From positions 372,001 to 436,000 of the forward strand of contig NZ_JANIGO010000001.1 of the NCBI RefSeq assembly GCF_024518835.1: a stretch of 64,000 nucleotides of DNA. The letters run 5' to 3'. The position numbers and the translations under genes were made by a program. This stretch comes from Limnobacter humi. GTDB taxonomy: Bacteria; Pseudomonadota; Gammaproteobacteria; Burkholderiales; Burkholderiaceae_B. Below, one piece after another: positions 27,993 to 36,430 of the stretch; position 1 is the first letter of the stretch; each line of letters begins with the position of its first letter. A model generated the notes under the pieces. The model saw only the letters and a list, made by a program, of their open reading frames with translations, made no database searches and was not told the DNA's origin.

Positions 27993-29329
27993 ATCAATCG
28001 GGCATTCAGCGCATTGAACGTGGTGAGTGTGGCACCCCGGTGGCTGCGCGCATACGAAAAAGCCGACTTCTTCATGGCCTCCAAGTCAAACTGTTTGTCC
28101 ATGAATGCTTCACAAGCGGCCTGAAGGGACTCAAACCGCCGAGCGGCACCAGCCGCCAGCGCATCCTCTGCAGCTTTCTTGAAGTTAAAAGTGTGCGGCC
28201 CCATCCACACCGGGCATCCGTACGCACAGGCCTCAATTAGGTTTTGTCCACCGAGCTCAAGCCATGAGCCCCCCAACAACGCCAGGTCTGCCAGGGAATA
28301 ATAAGCGGGCATTTCACCCATGCTGTCGCCCAGCACCAAACGAACTTGGCCGCGCCCCTCCGTGCCCTTGGGGACCAAGGTGGCGTCGGCCTGCGTGCCC
28401 CACTGGCTTCGCCGCACTGGCCGGGCCACCCCCAATCGCGTGGCAGCCTGCACCATCAGCTCAAATACCTCGTCGGTGCGCTGGGGGTGGCGAGGCACAA
28501 TCCAGACTGCCGCCTGCGGCATGCGCTTGAAAAACTGGGTCCGCAACAAGGCCTCCAGCAACAAAGGCTCTTCACCCTCACGGCTGCTGGCAAACAGCAG
28601 CACCGGGTTGCCCTGCCCCACCTGCCGCCACTGTCGCCCCAAGGCAGCCAACTCCGGACGAAGGTCTACATCGAATTTCAAATTGCCACAAATGGCATCC
28701 ACCGGGCGGCCCAGGGACTCAAACACCGCCGCATCGGCCGCGGTTTGGCACACCACCGTGTGCAACGCCTGAATGGCTGGTTTGCTTAACAGCGACAGCT
28801 GCCTCAAGCGCTTGCCCGTGGTGGGGGAAATGCGCGCATTGAGCAAGGCCACCGGCAGACCGCGCCGCCGAGCAACCGCCAACAGGTTGGGCCACAACTC
28901 GGTTTCCACCAACCACAGCGACGTGGCCTTCAACCTCGCCATGCAACGAGACATCAGCCAGGGCAGGTCGTAGGGCAGGTAACAAAAGACCACGCCATTC
29001 AAGTGGCTGTAGAGGCTTTTACAGGTGGCCAAACCGGTGGGTGTGGTGCATGAAATCACCCAAACATCGGCGGGGTACACCTTGGCCCAATGCTTCACCA
29101 AGGGGGAGATGGCATGGGCCTCACCCACCGACACTGCATGCACCCACAGACGCCGCTGTCCATTGGTCAACATGTCGCACTTGGGCACTGCAGCCAAAAA
29201 ACGCTGAGACCATGCGGCACGGTACTCGGGCTGGCGAGCCGCACGCTTTAACAAATACAAGGCGAGCAGTGGTTGCACCAAGGCCAGCAGCAGGGTGTAC
29301 AGGCCTCGCAAGGCGTTGGATGCGATCAC
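27989..29329 (-). CDS. waaA: 3-deoxy-D-manno-octulosonic acid transferase
   Basis: WaaA (KdtA) transfers Kdo from CMP-Kdo to lipid A precursor. The N-terminal membrane helix (LYTLLLALVQPLLALYLLKRAARQPEYR) and the GT-B C-terminal block GGQNLIEACAYGCPVWMGPHTFNF are diagnostic. The start is GTG at 29329, overlapping the waaC stop by 4 nt (GTGA), so translation is coupled. 446 residues is normal in betaproteobacteria. Confidence 0.95.
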   Translation of the reverse strand: MIASNALRGLYTLLLALVQPLLALYLLKRAARQPEYRAAWSQRFLAAVPKCDMLTNGQRRLWVHAVSVGEAHAISPLVKHWAKVYPADVWVISCTTPTGLATCKSLYSHLNGVVFCYLPYDLPWLMSRCMARLKATSLWLVETELWPNLLAVARRRGLPVALLNARISPTTGKRLRQLSLLSKPAIQALHTVVCQTAADAAVFESLGRPVDAICGNLKFDVDLRPELAALGRQWRQVGQGNPVLLFASSREGEEPLLLEALLRTQFFKRMPQAAVWIVPRHPQRTDEVFELMVQAATRLGVARPVRRSQWGTQADATLVPKGTEGRGQVRLVLGDSMGEMPAYYSLADLALLGGSWLELGGQNLIEACAYGCPVWMGPHTFNFKKAAEDALAAGAARRFESLQAACEAFMDKQFDLEAMKKSAFSYARSHRGATLTTFNALNARLI

Positions 29330-30291
29330 AGCTTGTTGCCTCGTATCAATCGACTGGCGGCCTCGAACACCTCACCCACGGCTGGCACACGGCCCACATC
29401 GCCCAGGCTGATGGCATGGGGATTGAACCGCGGCGCAAAACGCCAAGCGGGCGTTGCAAAAAACAAGGCCACCAGGGGCAAATAATGGGCTGCCGCCAAG
29501 TGGGTCAACCCGGTGTCCACACCAATGACGAGGTGTGCTTGTTGCATGCGCTCACTCAGTTGCGCCAGGTTCATTCGAGGCAATACCTCCACATGGTCGA
29601 TTCGTTCAGCAATCGCTTGGGCTTGCAGCTCCTCTGCTGCCGAACCCCACGGCAAGTAAATGCGATAACCCAAATCAGAAAACCGGTGCGCCAGCTCACG
29701 CCACTGCACCAAGGGCCATTTTTTTTCATCCCGAGCGGTGGCGTGCAAGAACCAGATTTCCCCCGCCTTGGGAATGGCGGGCACTTGTTTGCCCGGGCGG
29801 CTGGAATAAAACACCGGTGGGCCTTGCAAACGATAATTCAACAAGCCTGCAGCCAACTCGCGCAAGCGCTCCACCGCATGGGCCTGGGGGTCCCATCCCG
29901 CACGGCGTGAGTAAAACAACGCCGCCAAACCTTCCTTGGCATACCCAAAACCGGGACCCATGCGTGGCCCGTTGGCCGCACAGGCTAACAACGCACTCTT
30001 GAGCAAACCTTGCAAATCAATCACGGCGTCGTAATCGGTGTCGGCCAGGCTGCTGCGCAAGGCCTTCCATTGCTGCCACAAGTGTTTCAAACCCTGCTTG
30101 CGCCACACCCGCAACTGCACGGGGACCACGCGGTGAACCAAGGAATTGGCCTTCACCAGGTCGGCAAAAGGTGCTTCCACCATCCAGTCGATGGCCAGCC
30201 CGGGGTTGTGGTGCTTGAGATCATGCAAAACCGGCAGGGCATGAATAACATCACCCATGGACGTGGTTTTAACAATTAAGATACGCTTCAT
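29326..30291 (-). CDS. waaC: Lipopolysaccharide heptosyltransferase I
   Basis: WaaC attaches the first heptose to Kdo in the LPS inner core. The sequence opens MKRILIVKTTSMGDVIHALPVLHDL, the hallmark of this GT9 subfamily, and contains VIGVDTGLTHLAAAHYLPLVALF near residue 255. It is translationally coupled to waaA. Confidence 0.95.
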   Translation of the reverse strand: MKRILIVKTTSMGDVIHALPVLHDLKHHNPGLAIDWMVEAPFADLVKANSLVHRVVPVQLRVWRKQGLKHLWQQWKALRSSLADTDYDAVIDLQGLLKSALLACAANGPRMGPGFGYAKEGLAALFYSRRAGWDPQAHAVERLRELAAGLLNYRLQGPPVFYSSRPGKQVPAIPKAGEIWFLHATARDEKKWPLVQWRELAHRFSDLGYRIYLPWGSAAEELQAQAIAERIDHVEVLPRMNLAQLSERMQQAHLVIGVDTGLTHLAAAHYLPLVALFFATPAWRFAPRFNPHAISLGDVGRVPAVGEVFEAASRLIRGNKL

Positions 30292-30379
30292 CTAGCGCAG
30301 GGCATGGGATTGGAATGCACCATTGTAAGCAGAACCTTTCCCGTCCGCCGCACACCGCACCCCAAGGATCGCAAATTTG

Positions 30380-31174
30380 ATGTCCAAGCCAACCGCCACA
30401 TCCACACTGCCCTTGTCGGCCGTGTTCATTACCTTGAACGCAGCCTCCCAATTGGAAGCCGCCTTGCGCAGCGTGGCCTTTTGTCAGGACATCGTGGTGG
30501 TGGACTCCGGTAGTACCGACAACACCATTGCGCTGGCTGAGCAATACGGTGCACGGGTGGTGTTCAAGGAGTGGCTGGGTTTTGGACCGCAAAAACAATT
30601 TGCGGTTGCTCAAGCCCGGTTTGACTGGGTGCTGTGCCTGGATGCGGATGAGCGGGTCAGCCCTTCACTGATGGCGAGCATTCAAGAGATTTTTTCGGGC
30701 TCAAGAGGTGAGCTTGATTTGCCCGGTATTGCCGCCTTTGACATGCCGCGCTGCAATTTTTTCATGGGCCGGTATCTGCGCCACGGAGAAGGCTATCCGG
30801 ATTGGTCCCGTCGGCTGTTTCACCGCGCACGCGCAGGTTGGAGTAACGACGCCGTGCATGAAAAGGTGGAAGTACACGGTGGCTTGGCTGTTCAGCGGTT
30901 GCATGGTGATTTGCTCCATGAATCTGCAGAAACCCTCCAGAGTTATTTGACCAAGCAAAACCGCTACACCACCATTCAGGCTGAGCAACTGGTGATTCGC
31001 GGCAAACGGCCGGGGTTTGCCAAACTGGTGTTGTCACCCTGGGTACGGTTCATCAAGTTCTACCTGGTGCGGCGCGGGTTTCTGGATGGATGGCCCGGGT
31101 TTGTGCACATCGTGATCGGGTGCTTCAACAGCTTTGTGAAATATGCCAAAGCGCGGGACATGATGGATCGGTAG
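30380..31174 (+). CDS. Glycosyltransferase family 2, LPS core type (WaaE/KdtX-like)
   Basis: A 264-residue family 2 glycosyltransferase with VDSGSTDNT (donor-binding) near residue 42 and the DADE metal-binding motif in WVLCLDADERVSP near residue 90. This is the pattern of the WaaE/KdtX core glucosyltransferases, and it stands divergently next to waaC and waaA. I chose ATG at 30380 because AAGGA lies upstream; the TTG at 30377 is less likely. Donor sugar and acceptor are not certain. Confidence 0.88.
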   Translation: MSKPTATSTLPLSAVFITLNAASQLEAALRSVAFCQDIVVVDSGSTDNTIALAEQYGARVVFKEWLGFGPQKQFAVAQARFDWVLCLDADERVSPSLMASIQEIFSGSRGELDLPGIAAFDMPRCNFFMGRYLRHGEGYPDWSRRLFHRARAGWSNDAVHEKVEVHGGLAVQRLHGDLLHESAETLQSYLTKQNRYTTIQAEQLVIRGKRPGFAKLVLSPWVRFIKFYLVRRGFLDGWPGFVHIVIGCFNSFVKYAKARDMMDR

Positions 31175-31464
31175 CCCGTGCTTCTCTAGAGCCCCCAGCA
31201 ACCCCGGTCACCCGTGCCAAACGCCCCCCGAAAAGCAAAGGTTGCCCCGCGCCGCATTGGGCAAAATCGCGAACCGTCCCGAGAACTCGCCACTACGTGG
31301 CTCAAACATCTCGGTCCATGTGTTCGAATGCTGTGCGGGTCAAACCGATCGGGGGCTGACTGTTCGGCGCCGGGCACACCGGCATTGCTGGGGGGGCCTG
31401 CGCGGTTCACCTCCCCTGCAGCGACATTCAGGGCCATTGGCCAGAGCGTGCCAAGCAGGCGCGG

Positions 31465-31500
31465 TGAACTTGCCCACTGGGCACCCCATGGGCAAGTTCA
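31465..31500. repeat. Perfect 12-bp inverted repeat (hairpin)
   Basis: Arms TGAACTTGCCCA and TGGGCAAGTTCA are perfectly complementary around a 12-nt loop. No T-run follows directly on either strand, so it is not a standard terminator. A GTTCACC at 31405-31411 could pair alternatively with GGTGAAC at 31463-31469, giving competing folds. Confidence 0.7.
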
Positions 31501-31540
31501 GAGTTTCGTTCCCGACCGTGTTTTTTGGAGGGCGAAACTC
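31501..31540. repeat. Second adjacent inverted repeat
   Basis: GAGTTTCG and CGAAACTC (8 bp), extendable by CCC/GGG after a 2-nt bulge, enclose a loop containing six consecutive T. It abuts the 12-bp hairpin without a gap, so the two together would make a compact structured RNA if transcribed. Confidence 0.6.
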
Positions 31541-31631
31541 AGCGATCGTGAGGCCCAGCGAGGGAGATACCAATGGACCGTCGCAAAGGGCGAGGTCACC
31601 GCGCAGGCCGCCAACACAGAGCCGCCAAAAC

Positions 31632-31657
31632 AAAAACGCCCCGGCGAACCGAGGCGT
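31632..31657 (-). terminator. Rho-independent terminator of the glt operon
   Basis: On the minus strand, AACGCCTCGG-TTCG-CCGGGGCGTT forms a 10-bp stem with a UUCG tetraloop followed by TTTT. It lies 23 nt after the ATPase stop codon. This is a textbook intrinsic terminator. Confidence 0.92.
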
Positions 31658-31680
31658 TCTCGCGCATCAAAAACCCGCAA

Positions 31681-32409
31681 TCAGTGATTGAGAATTTTGG
31701 ACAGGAACTGCTGCGCACGCTCTGATCGGGGCGTACCGAAAAAGTCGTCCTTTGTACAATCTTCTACGATATGGCCCTTGTCCATGAAAATCACACGGTC
31801 GGCCACTTTGCGGGCAAAGCCCATTTCATGGGTCACGCACATCATGGTCATGCCTTCCTGCGCCAGCTCAACCATCACATCCAGCACTTCGTTGATCATT
31901 TCAGGATCCAGTGCGGAGGTGGGCTCGTCGAACAGCATGCAGATCGGGTCCATCGACAGTGCGCGTGCAATTGCCACACGCTGCTGCTGCCCCCCTGACA
32001 ACTGCCCGGGAAATTTGTGGGCATGGGCCTTCAAACCCACCCTGTCGAGCAGCCCCAGGCCTTTGGCCATGGCTTCGTCCTTGGAGCGGCCCAACACCTT
32101 GATTTGGGCCAGGGTGAGGTTGTCGGTGATGGTGAGGTGTGGAAACAACTCAAAGTGCTGAAACACCATGCCCACGCGAGACCTCAGTTTGGGCAAATCG
32201 GTGCCCTTGTCACCCACGGAAATACCATCCACGGTGATGGTGCCTTTCTGGAATGGCTCCAGCATGTTCACGCATTTGATCAGCGTGGACTTGCCTGAAC
32301 CGGAAGGGCCGCACACCACCACCACTTCCCCTTTTTTAACCGAGGTTGTGCAATCGGTGAGCACCTGAAAATTGCCATACCACTTGTTGACGTTGGAAAT
32401 ATCAATCAC
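31681..32409 (-). CDS. gltL: Glutamate/aspartate ABC transporter ATP-binding protein
   Basis: The 242-residue ATPase of a polar amino acid importer. Walker [10 protein letters not shown] is near residue 35, the signature LSGGQQQR near residue 137, and Walker [13 protein letters not shown] near residue 158. The start is GTG at 32409 with AGGAG 8 nt upstream. It is the last gene of gltIJKL and is followed by a strong terminator. Confidence 0.94.
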   Translation of the reverse strand: MIDISNVNKWYGNFQVLTDCTTSVKKGEVVVVCGPSGSGKSTLIKCVNMLEPFQKGTITVDGISVGDKGTDLPKLRSRVGMVFQHFELFPHLTITDNLTLAQIKVLGRSKDEAMAKGLGLLDRVGLKAHAHKFPGQLSGGQQQRVAIARALSMDPICMLFDEPTSALDPEMINEVLDVMVELAQEGMTMMCVTHEMGFARKVADRVIFMDKGHIVEDCTKDDFFGTPRSERAQQFLSKILNH

Positions 32410-32421
32410 AGCGCGCTCCTG

Positions 32422-33108
32422 CTATCGGATAATTTGGGTTTTCTTTTGGAGTGCTTTCACGGTCATTGAGAGCGTAAAGCAAATCACCAGGTACACCACC
32501 GCCACGAAGGAATACATTTCCACGAGGCGACTGTCCCGCTGGGCGATCTTGGAAGCGGCACCGAGGAAATCGGTCACCGACAACACATACACCAACGAGG
32601 TGTCCTGGAACAAAATAATGGTTTGGGTGAGCAACACGGGCAGCATGTTGCGGAAAGCCTGCGGCAGCACCACCAGACGCATGGTCTGCCCGTACGTCAG
32701 ACCCAGCGCATAGGCAGCACCAACCTGCCCCTTGGGAATGCTTTGAATACCCGCACGCATGATTTCACAGAAAAATGCGGCCTCAAACATGATGAAGGTG
32801 ATGTAAGCCGACCGATCTGCACCAATTTGCGGAGGACGTTCTGCCCCGGTGATGGCCTGCAACACCAGGGGCACCAGGAAGTAAAACCAGAAGATCACCA
32901 AAATCAGCGGGATGGACCGCATGAGATTGACGTAACCCGCCGCCACATTGCTGAGCACCTTGATGCTGGACAAACGGGCCAAGGCCAGCAGCGTGCCAAA
33001 GAAAATGCCGCCCAGGCAGGCGATGACCGTGAGCTGCACGGTGTAACCCAGACCGCCCATGAGGTAGGGCAGCGAGGTGCTGATCGCACTGAAGTCGAGA
33101 CTGTTCAT
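32422..33108 (-). CDS. gltK: Glutamate/aspartate ABC transporter permease
   Basis: A 228-residue inner-membrane permease of the HisM/GltK type with several membrane helices and the EAA loop in QIPKGQVGAAYALGLTYGQTMRLVVLPQAFR form (near residue 125-155). It pairs with the neighbouring permease to form the heterodimeric channel. Confidence 0.93.
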   Translation of the reverse strand: MNSLDFSAISTSLPYLMGGLGYTVQLTVIACLGGIFFGTLLALARLSSIKVLSNVAAGYVNLMRSIPLILVIFWFYFLVPLVLQAITGAERPPQIGADRSAYITFIMFEAAFFCEIMRAGIQSIPKGQVGAAYALGLTYGQTMRLVVLPQAFRNMLPVLLTQTIILFQDTSLVYVLSVTDFLGAASKIAQRDSRLVEMYSFVAVVYLVICFTLSMTVKALQKKTQIIR

Positions 33109-33849
33109 TTATTTGCCTCCCGCGATGTAACCCGGCACTGCCGTGCGCCGTTCAACCAGCGCCATGATGCGGTTCACCGACATGGCCACAATCACGTACA
33201 GCACCGTGGCCGCAATGTAGGCCTCGAAAAATGCGAAGGTGTTTTCGCCCATTTCCTTGGTGCGGAAGGTGAGCTCGGTCAAACCGATGGTCAGTGCCAC
33301 CGACGAGTTCTTGATGAGGTTCATGGCCTCGGAGGTCATGGGTGGCACAATGATGCGGTACGCCATGGGCAGCAGCACATAGCGATAAGTTTGCGCTTCG
33401 GTAAAGCCCAGTGCATAGCCAGCGGCACGCTGACCACGCGACAGCGACAAAATGCCGGACTTCACCTGCTCGGCCACGCGCGACGCGGTGAACAAACCCA
33501 AGCACACCACGGAGGTGATGAACTGCACCTCGGTCGGGTCCTGATTGATGGACCATTGTTTCAGCGGGGGAATGAATTCTGGGATCACGAAATACCAGAT
33601 GAAGAACTGCACGATGAGCGGCACGTTCCGAAAAATTTCAACATAAGCGTTGCCGATGAAGGACAAGCCTTTGTGCGAGGTGGTTCGCAACACGCCCATG
33701 AGCGAGCCCACCGTGAATGCAATCACGGCCGCCACGGCGGAGGTGGCCAAAGTCCACAGCAGGCCGGAGAACAGCATCTCCCACCAGACCGTGTCTTCGC
33801 CGTCAACAATCGGCTGGAAAAACAGCAGCCAATTCAGATGGTTTGTCAT
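33109..33849 (-). CDS. gltJ: Glutamate/aspartate ABC transporter permease
   Basis: A 246-residue permease beginning MTNHLNWLLFFQPIVDGEDTVWWEMLFSGLLWTL, which resembles GltJ. The EAA loop (RGQRAAGYALGFTEAQTYRYVLLPMAYR) is present. GGGAGAG lies upstream of the ATG at 33849. It abuts gltK with no gap and is separated from gltI by an attenuator-like terminator. Confidence 0.93.
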   Translation of the reverse strand: MTNHLNWLLFFQPIVDGEDTVWWEMLFSGLLWTLATSAVAAVIAFTVGSLMGVLRTTSHKGLSFIGNAYVEIFRNVPLIVQFFIWYFVIPEFIPPLKQWSINQDPTEVQFITSVVCLGLFTASRVAEQVKSGILSLSRGQRAAGYALGFTEAQTYRYVLLPMAYRIIVPPMTSEAMNLIKNSSVALTIGLTELTFRTKEMGENTFAFFEAYIAATVLYVIVAMSVNRIMALVERRTAVPGYIAGGK

Positions 33850-33890
33850 GATTTGTCTCTCCCGAGCTTGGAACCCGGTCAGTCGATATC

Positions 33891-33931
33891 AAAAAGGCCG
33901 GCCCGCGCTTCACCGAAACGCAGCCGGCCTT
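33891..33931 (-). terminator. Attenuator-type terminator between gltI and gltJ
   Basis: On the minus strand a 9-bp stem (AAGGCCGGC / GCCGGCCTT) is followed by TTTTT. It begins 17 nt after the gltI stop. Such partial terminators raise binding-protein levels above those of the permeases in ABC operons; that effect here is inferred. Confidence 0.85.
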
Positions 33932-33947
33932 GTTACTTGCCGAACGC

Positions 33948-34844
33948 TTATTCCACGCCCTTGTCGTTGGGGTTCGCGATGGCCGCTTTCAGTTCAGGCG
34001 ACATCGGGAAGTTCAGGTTAACGTTCTTGGGCGGAATGGTGGACTGGAACCACTTGGTGTAGAGCTTGTTCACCTCGCCAGACTTCATCAAGCCGTTGAG
34101 GGTTGTATCCACCACGGCCTTGAACGGTGCGTCGTCCTTGCGCAGCATGATGCCGTAAGGCTCCGTGCGCAGCACTTCCGGAAGGAACATGAATTCACCG
34201 GGGTTGGGGCTGTTGGCCACCAAACCGGCAATCAGAATGTCGTCCATCACGAAGGCTTTGGCGCGGTCGTTGGCCACCAGCAGGAAGCTTTCAGCATGGT
34301 CTTTGCCGTAGATTTCCTTGAAGTTGATGTTGGCGCCTTTCTCGTGCTGCTTGATCAGCTGCACCGAGGTGGTGCCCGAGGTGGTGGCGATGGGCTGGCC
34401 ATCCAGGTCTGCCAGCGACTTAATGCCGCTGCTCTTCTTGACCACCACTTTCACGTTGGTCACGAAGGTGGTGTTGCCAAACGCCACTTGTTCCTGGCGC
34501 TTCACCGAGTTGGTGGTGGAGCCACATTCCATGTCGATGGTGCCATTTTGCAGCAGCGGAATGCGGTTGGCTGAAGTCACGGGTTGCAGTTCAACCTTCA
34601 GGTCGGGCATCTTCATCTTGGCCTTGACTGCATCCACCACTTTCCAGCAGAGGTCCATGGAATAACCAATGGGCTTCTGATTGTTGTCCAGGTAGGAAAA
34701 GGGTACGGAGGATTCGCGATAGCCAATGGTCAGCGTTTTGGTTTCTGCGATTTTTTTCAGGGTACCCGTGTCTTGGGCCACAGCAGGCTGAATAGCGGTT
34801 GCGCAGGCCAGGGCCAGCGCGGCTGCAAGAATATTCCTCTTCAT
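33948..34844 (-). CDS. gltI: Glutamate/aspartate periplasmic binding protein
   Basis: A 298-residue solute-binding protein with signal peptide (MKRNILAAALALACATAIQPAVA) and the GltI-type N-terminus TLKKIAETKTLTIGYRESSVPFSYLD. The segment VKVVVKKSSGIKSLADLDGQPIATTSGTTSVQ is typical of this family. The ATG at 34844 has AGGAG upstream. It is the first gene of gltIJKL and lies 53 nt after aspA. Confidence 0.94.
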   Translation of the reverse strand: MKRNILAAALALACATAIQPAVAQDTGTLKKIAETKTLTIGYRESSVPFSYLDNNQKPIGYSMDLCWKVVDAVKAKMKMPDLKVELQPVTSANRIPLLQNGTIDMECGSTTNSVKRQEQVAFGNTTFVTNVKVVVKKSSGIKSLADLDGQPIATTSGTTSVQLIKQHEKGANINFKEIYGKDHAESFLLVANDRAKAFVMDDILIAGLVANSPNPGEFMFLPEVLRTEPYGIMLRKDDAPFKAVVDTTLNGLMKSGEVNKLYTKWFQSTIPPKNVNLNFPMSPELKAAIANPNDKGVE

Positions 34845-34872
34845 TTTTGCTCCTAGATTGAAATAACACACA

Positions 34873-34886
34873 GGGTGCAAGCACCC
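34873..34886 (-). terminator. Small GC hairpin after aspA, weak terminator candidate
   Basis: GGGTGC and GCACCC flank a 2-nt spacer 12 nt after the aspA stop. Only scattered T residues follow, so read-through into gltI is likely. Confidence 0.3.
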
Positions 34887-34897
34887 CACGGGATGGA

Positions 34898-36316
34898 CTA
34901 CAGTTTTATTCTCCGGGGTTGCGTGAGCACCTCGGGCCTGAGTATTTCTGTTAACTGCTGCTCGGACAGCAAACCCTTTTCAAGCACCAGATCAGCCACT
35001 TTTCGGCCTGTTTTCAAAGCAGTTTTTGCGATCTCAGAAGCTTGATCATAGCCTATGTAAGGGTTTAGGGATGTTGCCAGACTGGCCGATTCCTCCACCC
35101 GCGCACGCAAAAGCGACTCATTTGCGGAAATCCCTAATACGCAATTCTTGGTGAGGGTGCGGCAGGCTGCGGTCAAGTGGTGAATGCTCTTGAACAGGCT
35201 CCAGGCAATGATGGGTTCAAATGCGTTCAACTGCAGTTGCCCAGCCTCGGAGGCCATGGTCACCGTGATGTCGTTTCCAATCACTTCGAAAGCCACCTGG
35301 TTGACCACTTCAGGAATTACCGGGTTGACCTTGCCCGGCATGATGGACGAACCCGCGGCCCGGGGTGGCAAGTTGATTTCATTCAAACCAGCCTGTGGCC
35401 CGGAGGACAGCAAGCGCAAGTCATTACAGGTCTTGGACAGTTTCACGGCCACACGCTTGAGCACGCCGGACAACTGCACAAAAGCGCCGGTGTCCTGCGT
35501 GGCTTCCACCAGGTTCTCGGCAGTGATCAGGCCCAACTGGGTAATTTCTTCGAGGTAGTGGCGAGCCCGCGCCGCATATTCCGGGTCGGTGTTGATGCCT
35601 GTGCCAATGGCCGTTGCCCCCAGGTTGATTTCCTGAATCAGGCTGGTGGCCTCCTTCACGCGGGCGATGTCCTCGGTCAGCATGGTCGAGAAGGTGGAGA
35701 ACTCCTGGCCCAGGGTCATGGGCACCGCATCTTGCAACTGGGTGCGGCCAATTTTCAGGATTTTGCGGAATTCAAAGGCTTTTTCGCCAAAGGCATCCCG
35801 CAATTCTTCCATGGCATCCAGCAGGCTGGCCAGGGCAGTAATCAAGCCGAGCTTGACCGCGGTGGGGTACACATCGTTGGTACTTTGAGATGCGTTCACA
35901 TGCTCAATGGGGTGCAGCAGTTTGTAATCGCCCTTCTGACCACCCAGGATTTCAATGGCGCGGTTGGCAATCACTTCATTGGCATTCATGTTGGTGGAGG
36001 TACCGGCACCGCCTTGAATCACGTCAACCACAAACTGGTCGTGCAGCTTGCCTTGGCGAATTTCCTTGCAGGCCTTCACGATGGCATCGGCCAGGTGGCT
36101 CGGCAACACATCCAGATCGGCATTGGCCCGGGCACAGGCCCATTTGACGGCCGCCAGTGCATTCACCAATTCCGGCGCGTTGCTCAGGGCAAAACCAGTG
36201 ATTTGATAATTGTCGAGCGCTCGGCTGGTGTGAACGCCCCAATAGGCGTCTGCGGGAATCTTCTTCTCGCCCAAAAGGTCTTTTTCGATGCGGACATCAG
36301 AACCTGCTTTCGCCAC
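34898..36316 (-). CDS. aspA: Aspartate ammonia-lyase
   Basis: Aspartase deaminates L-aspartate to fumarate and ammonia. The 472-residue sequence starts VRIEKDLLGEKKIPADAYWGVHT and holds the superfamily signature GSSIMPGKVNPVIPE near residue 320. Fumarase class II is similar, but the MATITAL/aspartase-type N-terminus and placement directly before gltIJKL favour aspartase. The start is GTG at 36316 with GGTGAGG upstream. Confidence 0.93.
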   Translation of the reverse strand: MAKAGSDVRIEKDLLGEKKIPADAYWGVHTSRALDNYQITGFALSNAPELVNALAAVKWACARANADLDVLPSHLADAIVKACKEIRQGKLHDQFVVDVIQGGAGTSTNMNANEVIANRAIEILGGQKGDYKLLHPIEHVNASQSTNDVYPTAVKLGLITALASLLDAMEELRDAFGEKAFEFRKILKIGRTQLQDAVPMTLGQEFSTFSTMLTEDIARVKEATSLIQEINLGATAIGTGINTDPEYAARARHYLEEITQLGLITAENLVEATQDTGAFVQLSGVLKRVAVKLSKTCNDLRLLSSGPQAGLNEINLPPRAAGSSIMPGKVNPVIPEVVNQVAFEVIGNDITVTMASEAGQLQLNAFEPIIAWSLFKSIHHLTAACRTLTKNCVLGISANESLLRARVEESASLATSLNPYIGYDQASEIAKTALKTGRKVADLVLEKGLLSEQQLTEILRPEVLTQPRRIKL

Positions 36317-36430
36317 GTCAACCTCACCTGAATTGAAATTCGGGCCATGCTAAACGCGCAGAACGGAAGTGACCAATTCATATTGCGTATTAGATCATGC
36401 ACTTTTTGCATGGGAATGACCATATCCGGG

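Larger units (their letters stand above)
31175..31631. other. Intergenic region with strong inverted repeats, no recognised gene
   Basis: About 457 bp between the WaaE-like gene and the glt operon terminator. Open frames here (for instance 31242-31691 plus and 31340-31633 minus) give arginine- and proline-rich translations with no recognisable domain and appear to be chance frames in GC-rich DNA. The middle part, 31401-31540, holds several inverted repeats listed separately. It does not match tmRNA, RNase P RNA or the 4.5S RNA consensus as I know them. It could encode a small RNA or be a decayed gene. Confidence 0.5.

Noticed and set aside
31318-31345. GTTCGAATGC segment resembling a tRNA T-loop
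   Set aside because: No matching acceptor, D or anticodon arms and no CCA context.
31242-31691. 149-aa plus-strand ORF in the 31.2-31.7 kb gap
   Set aside because: Arg/Pro/Ser-rich translation, no ribosome binding site or domain, and it runs through the glt operon terminator.
32623-34062. Plus-strand 479-aa ORF across gltK/gltJ/gltI
   Set aside because: Histidine- and glutamine-rich shadow of the permease genes, which carry the transporter motifs.
35177-36331. Plus-strand 384-aa ORF opposite aspA
   Set aside because: Antisense of aspartase with no motif.
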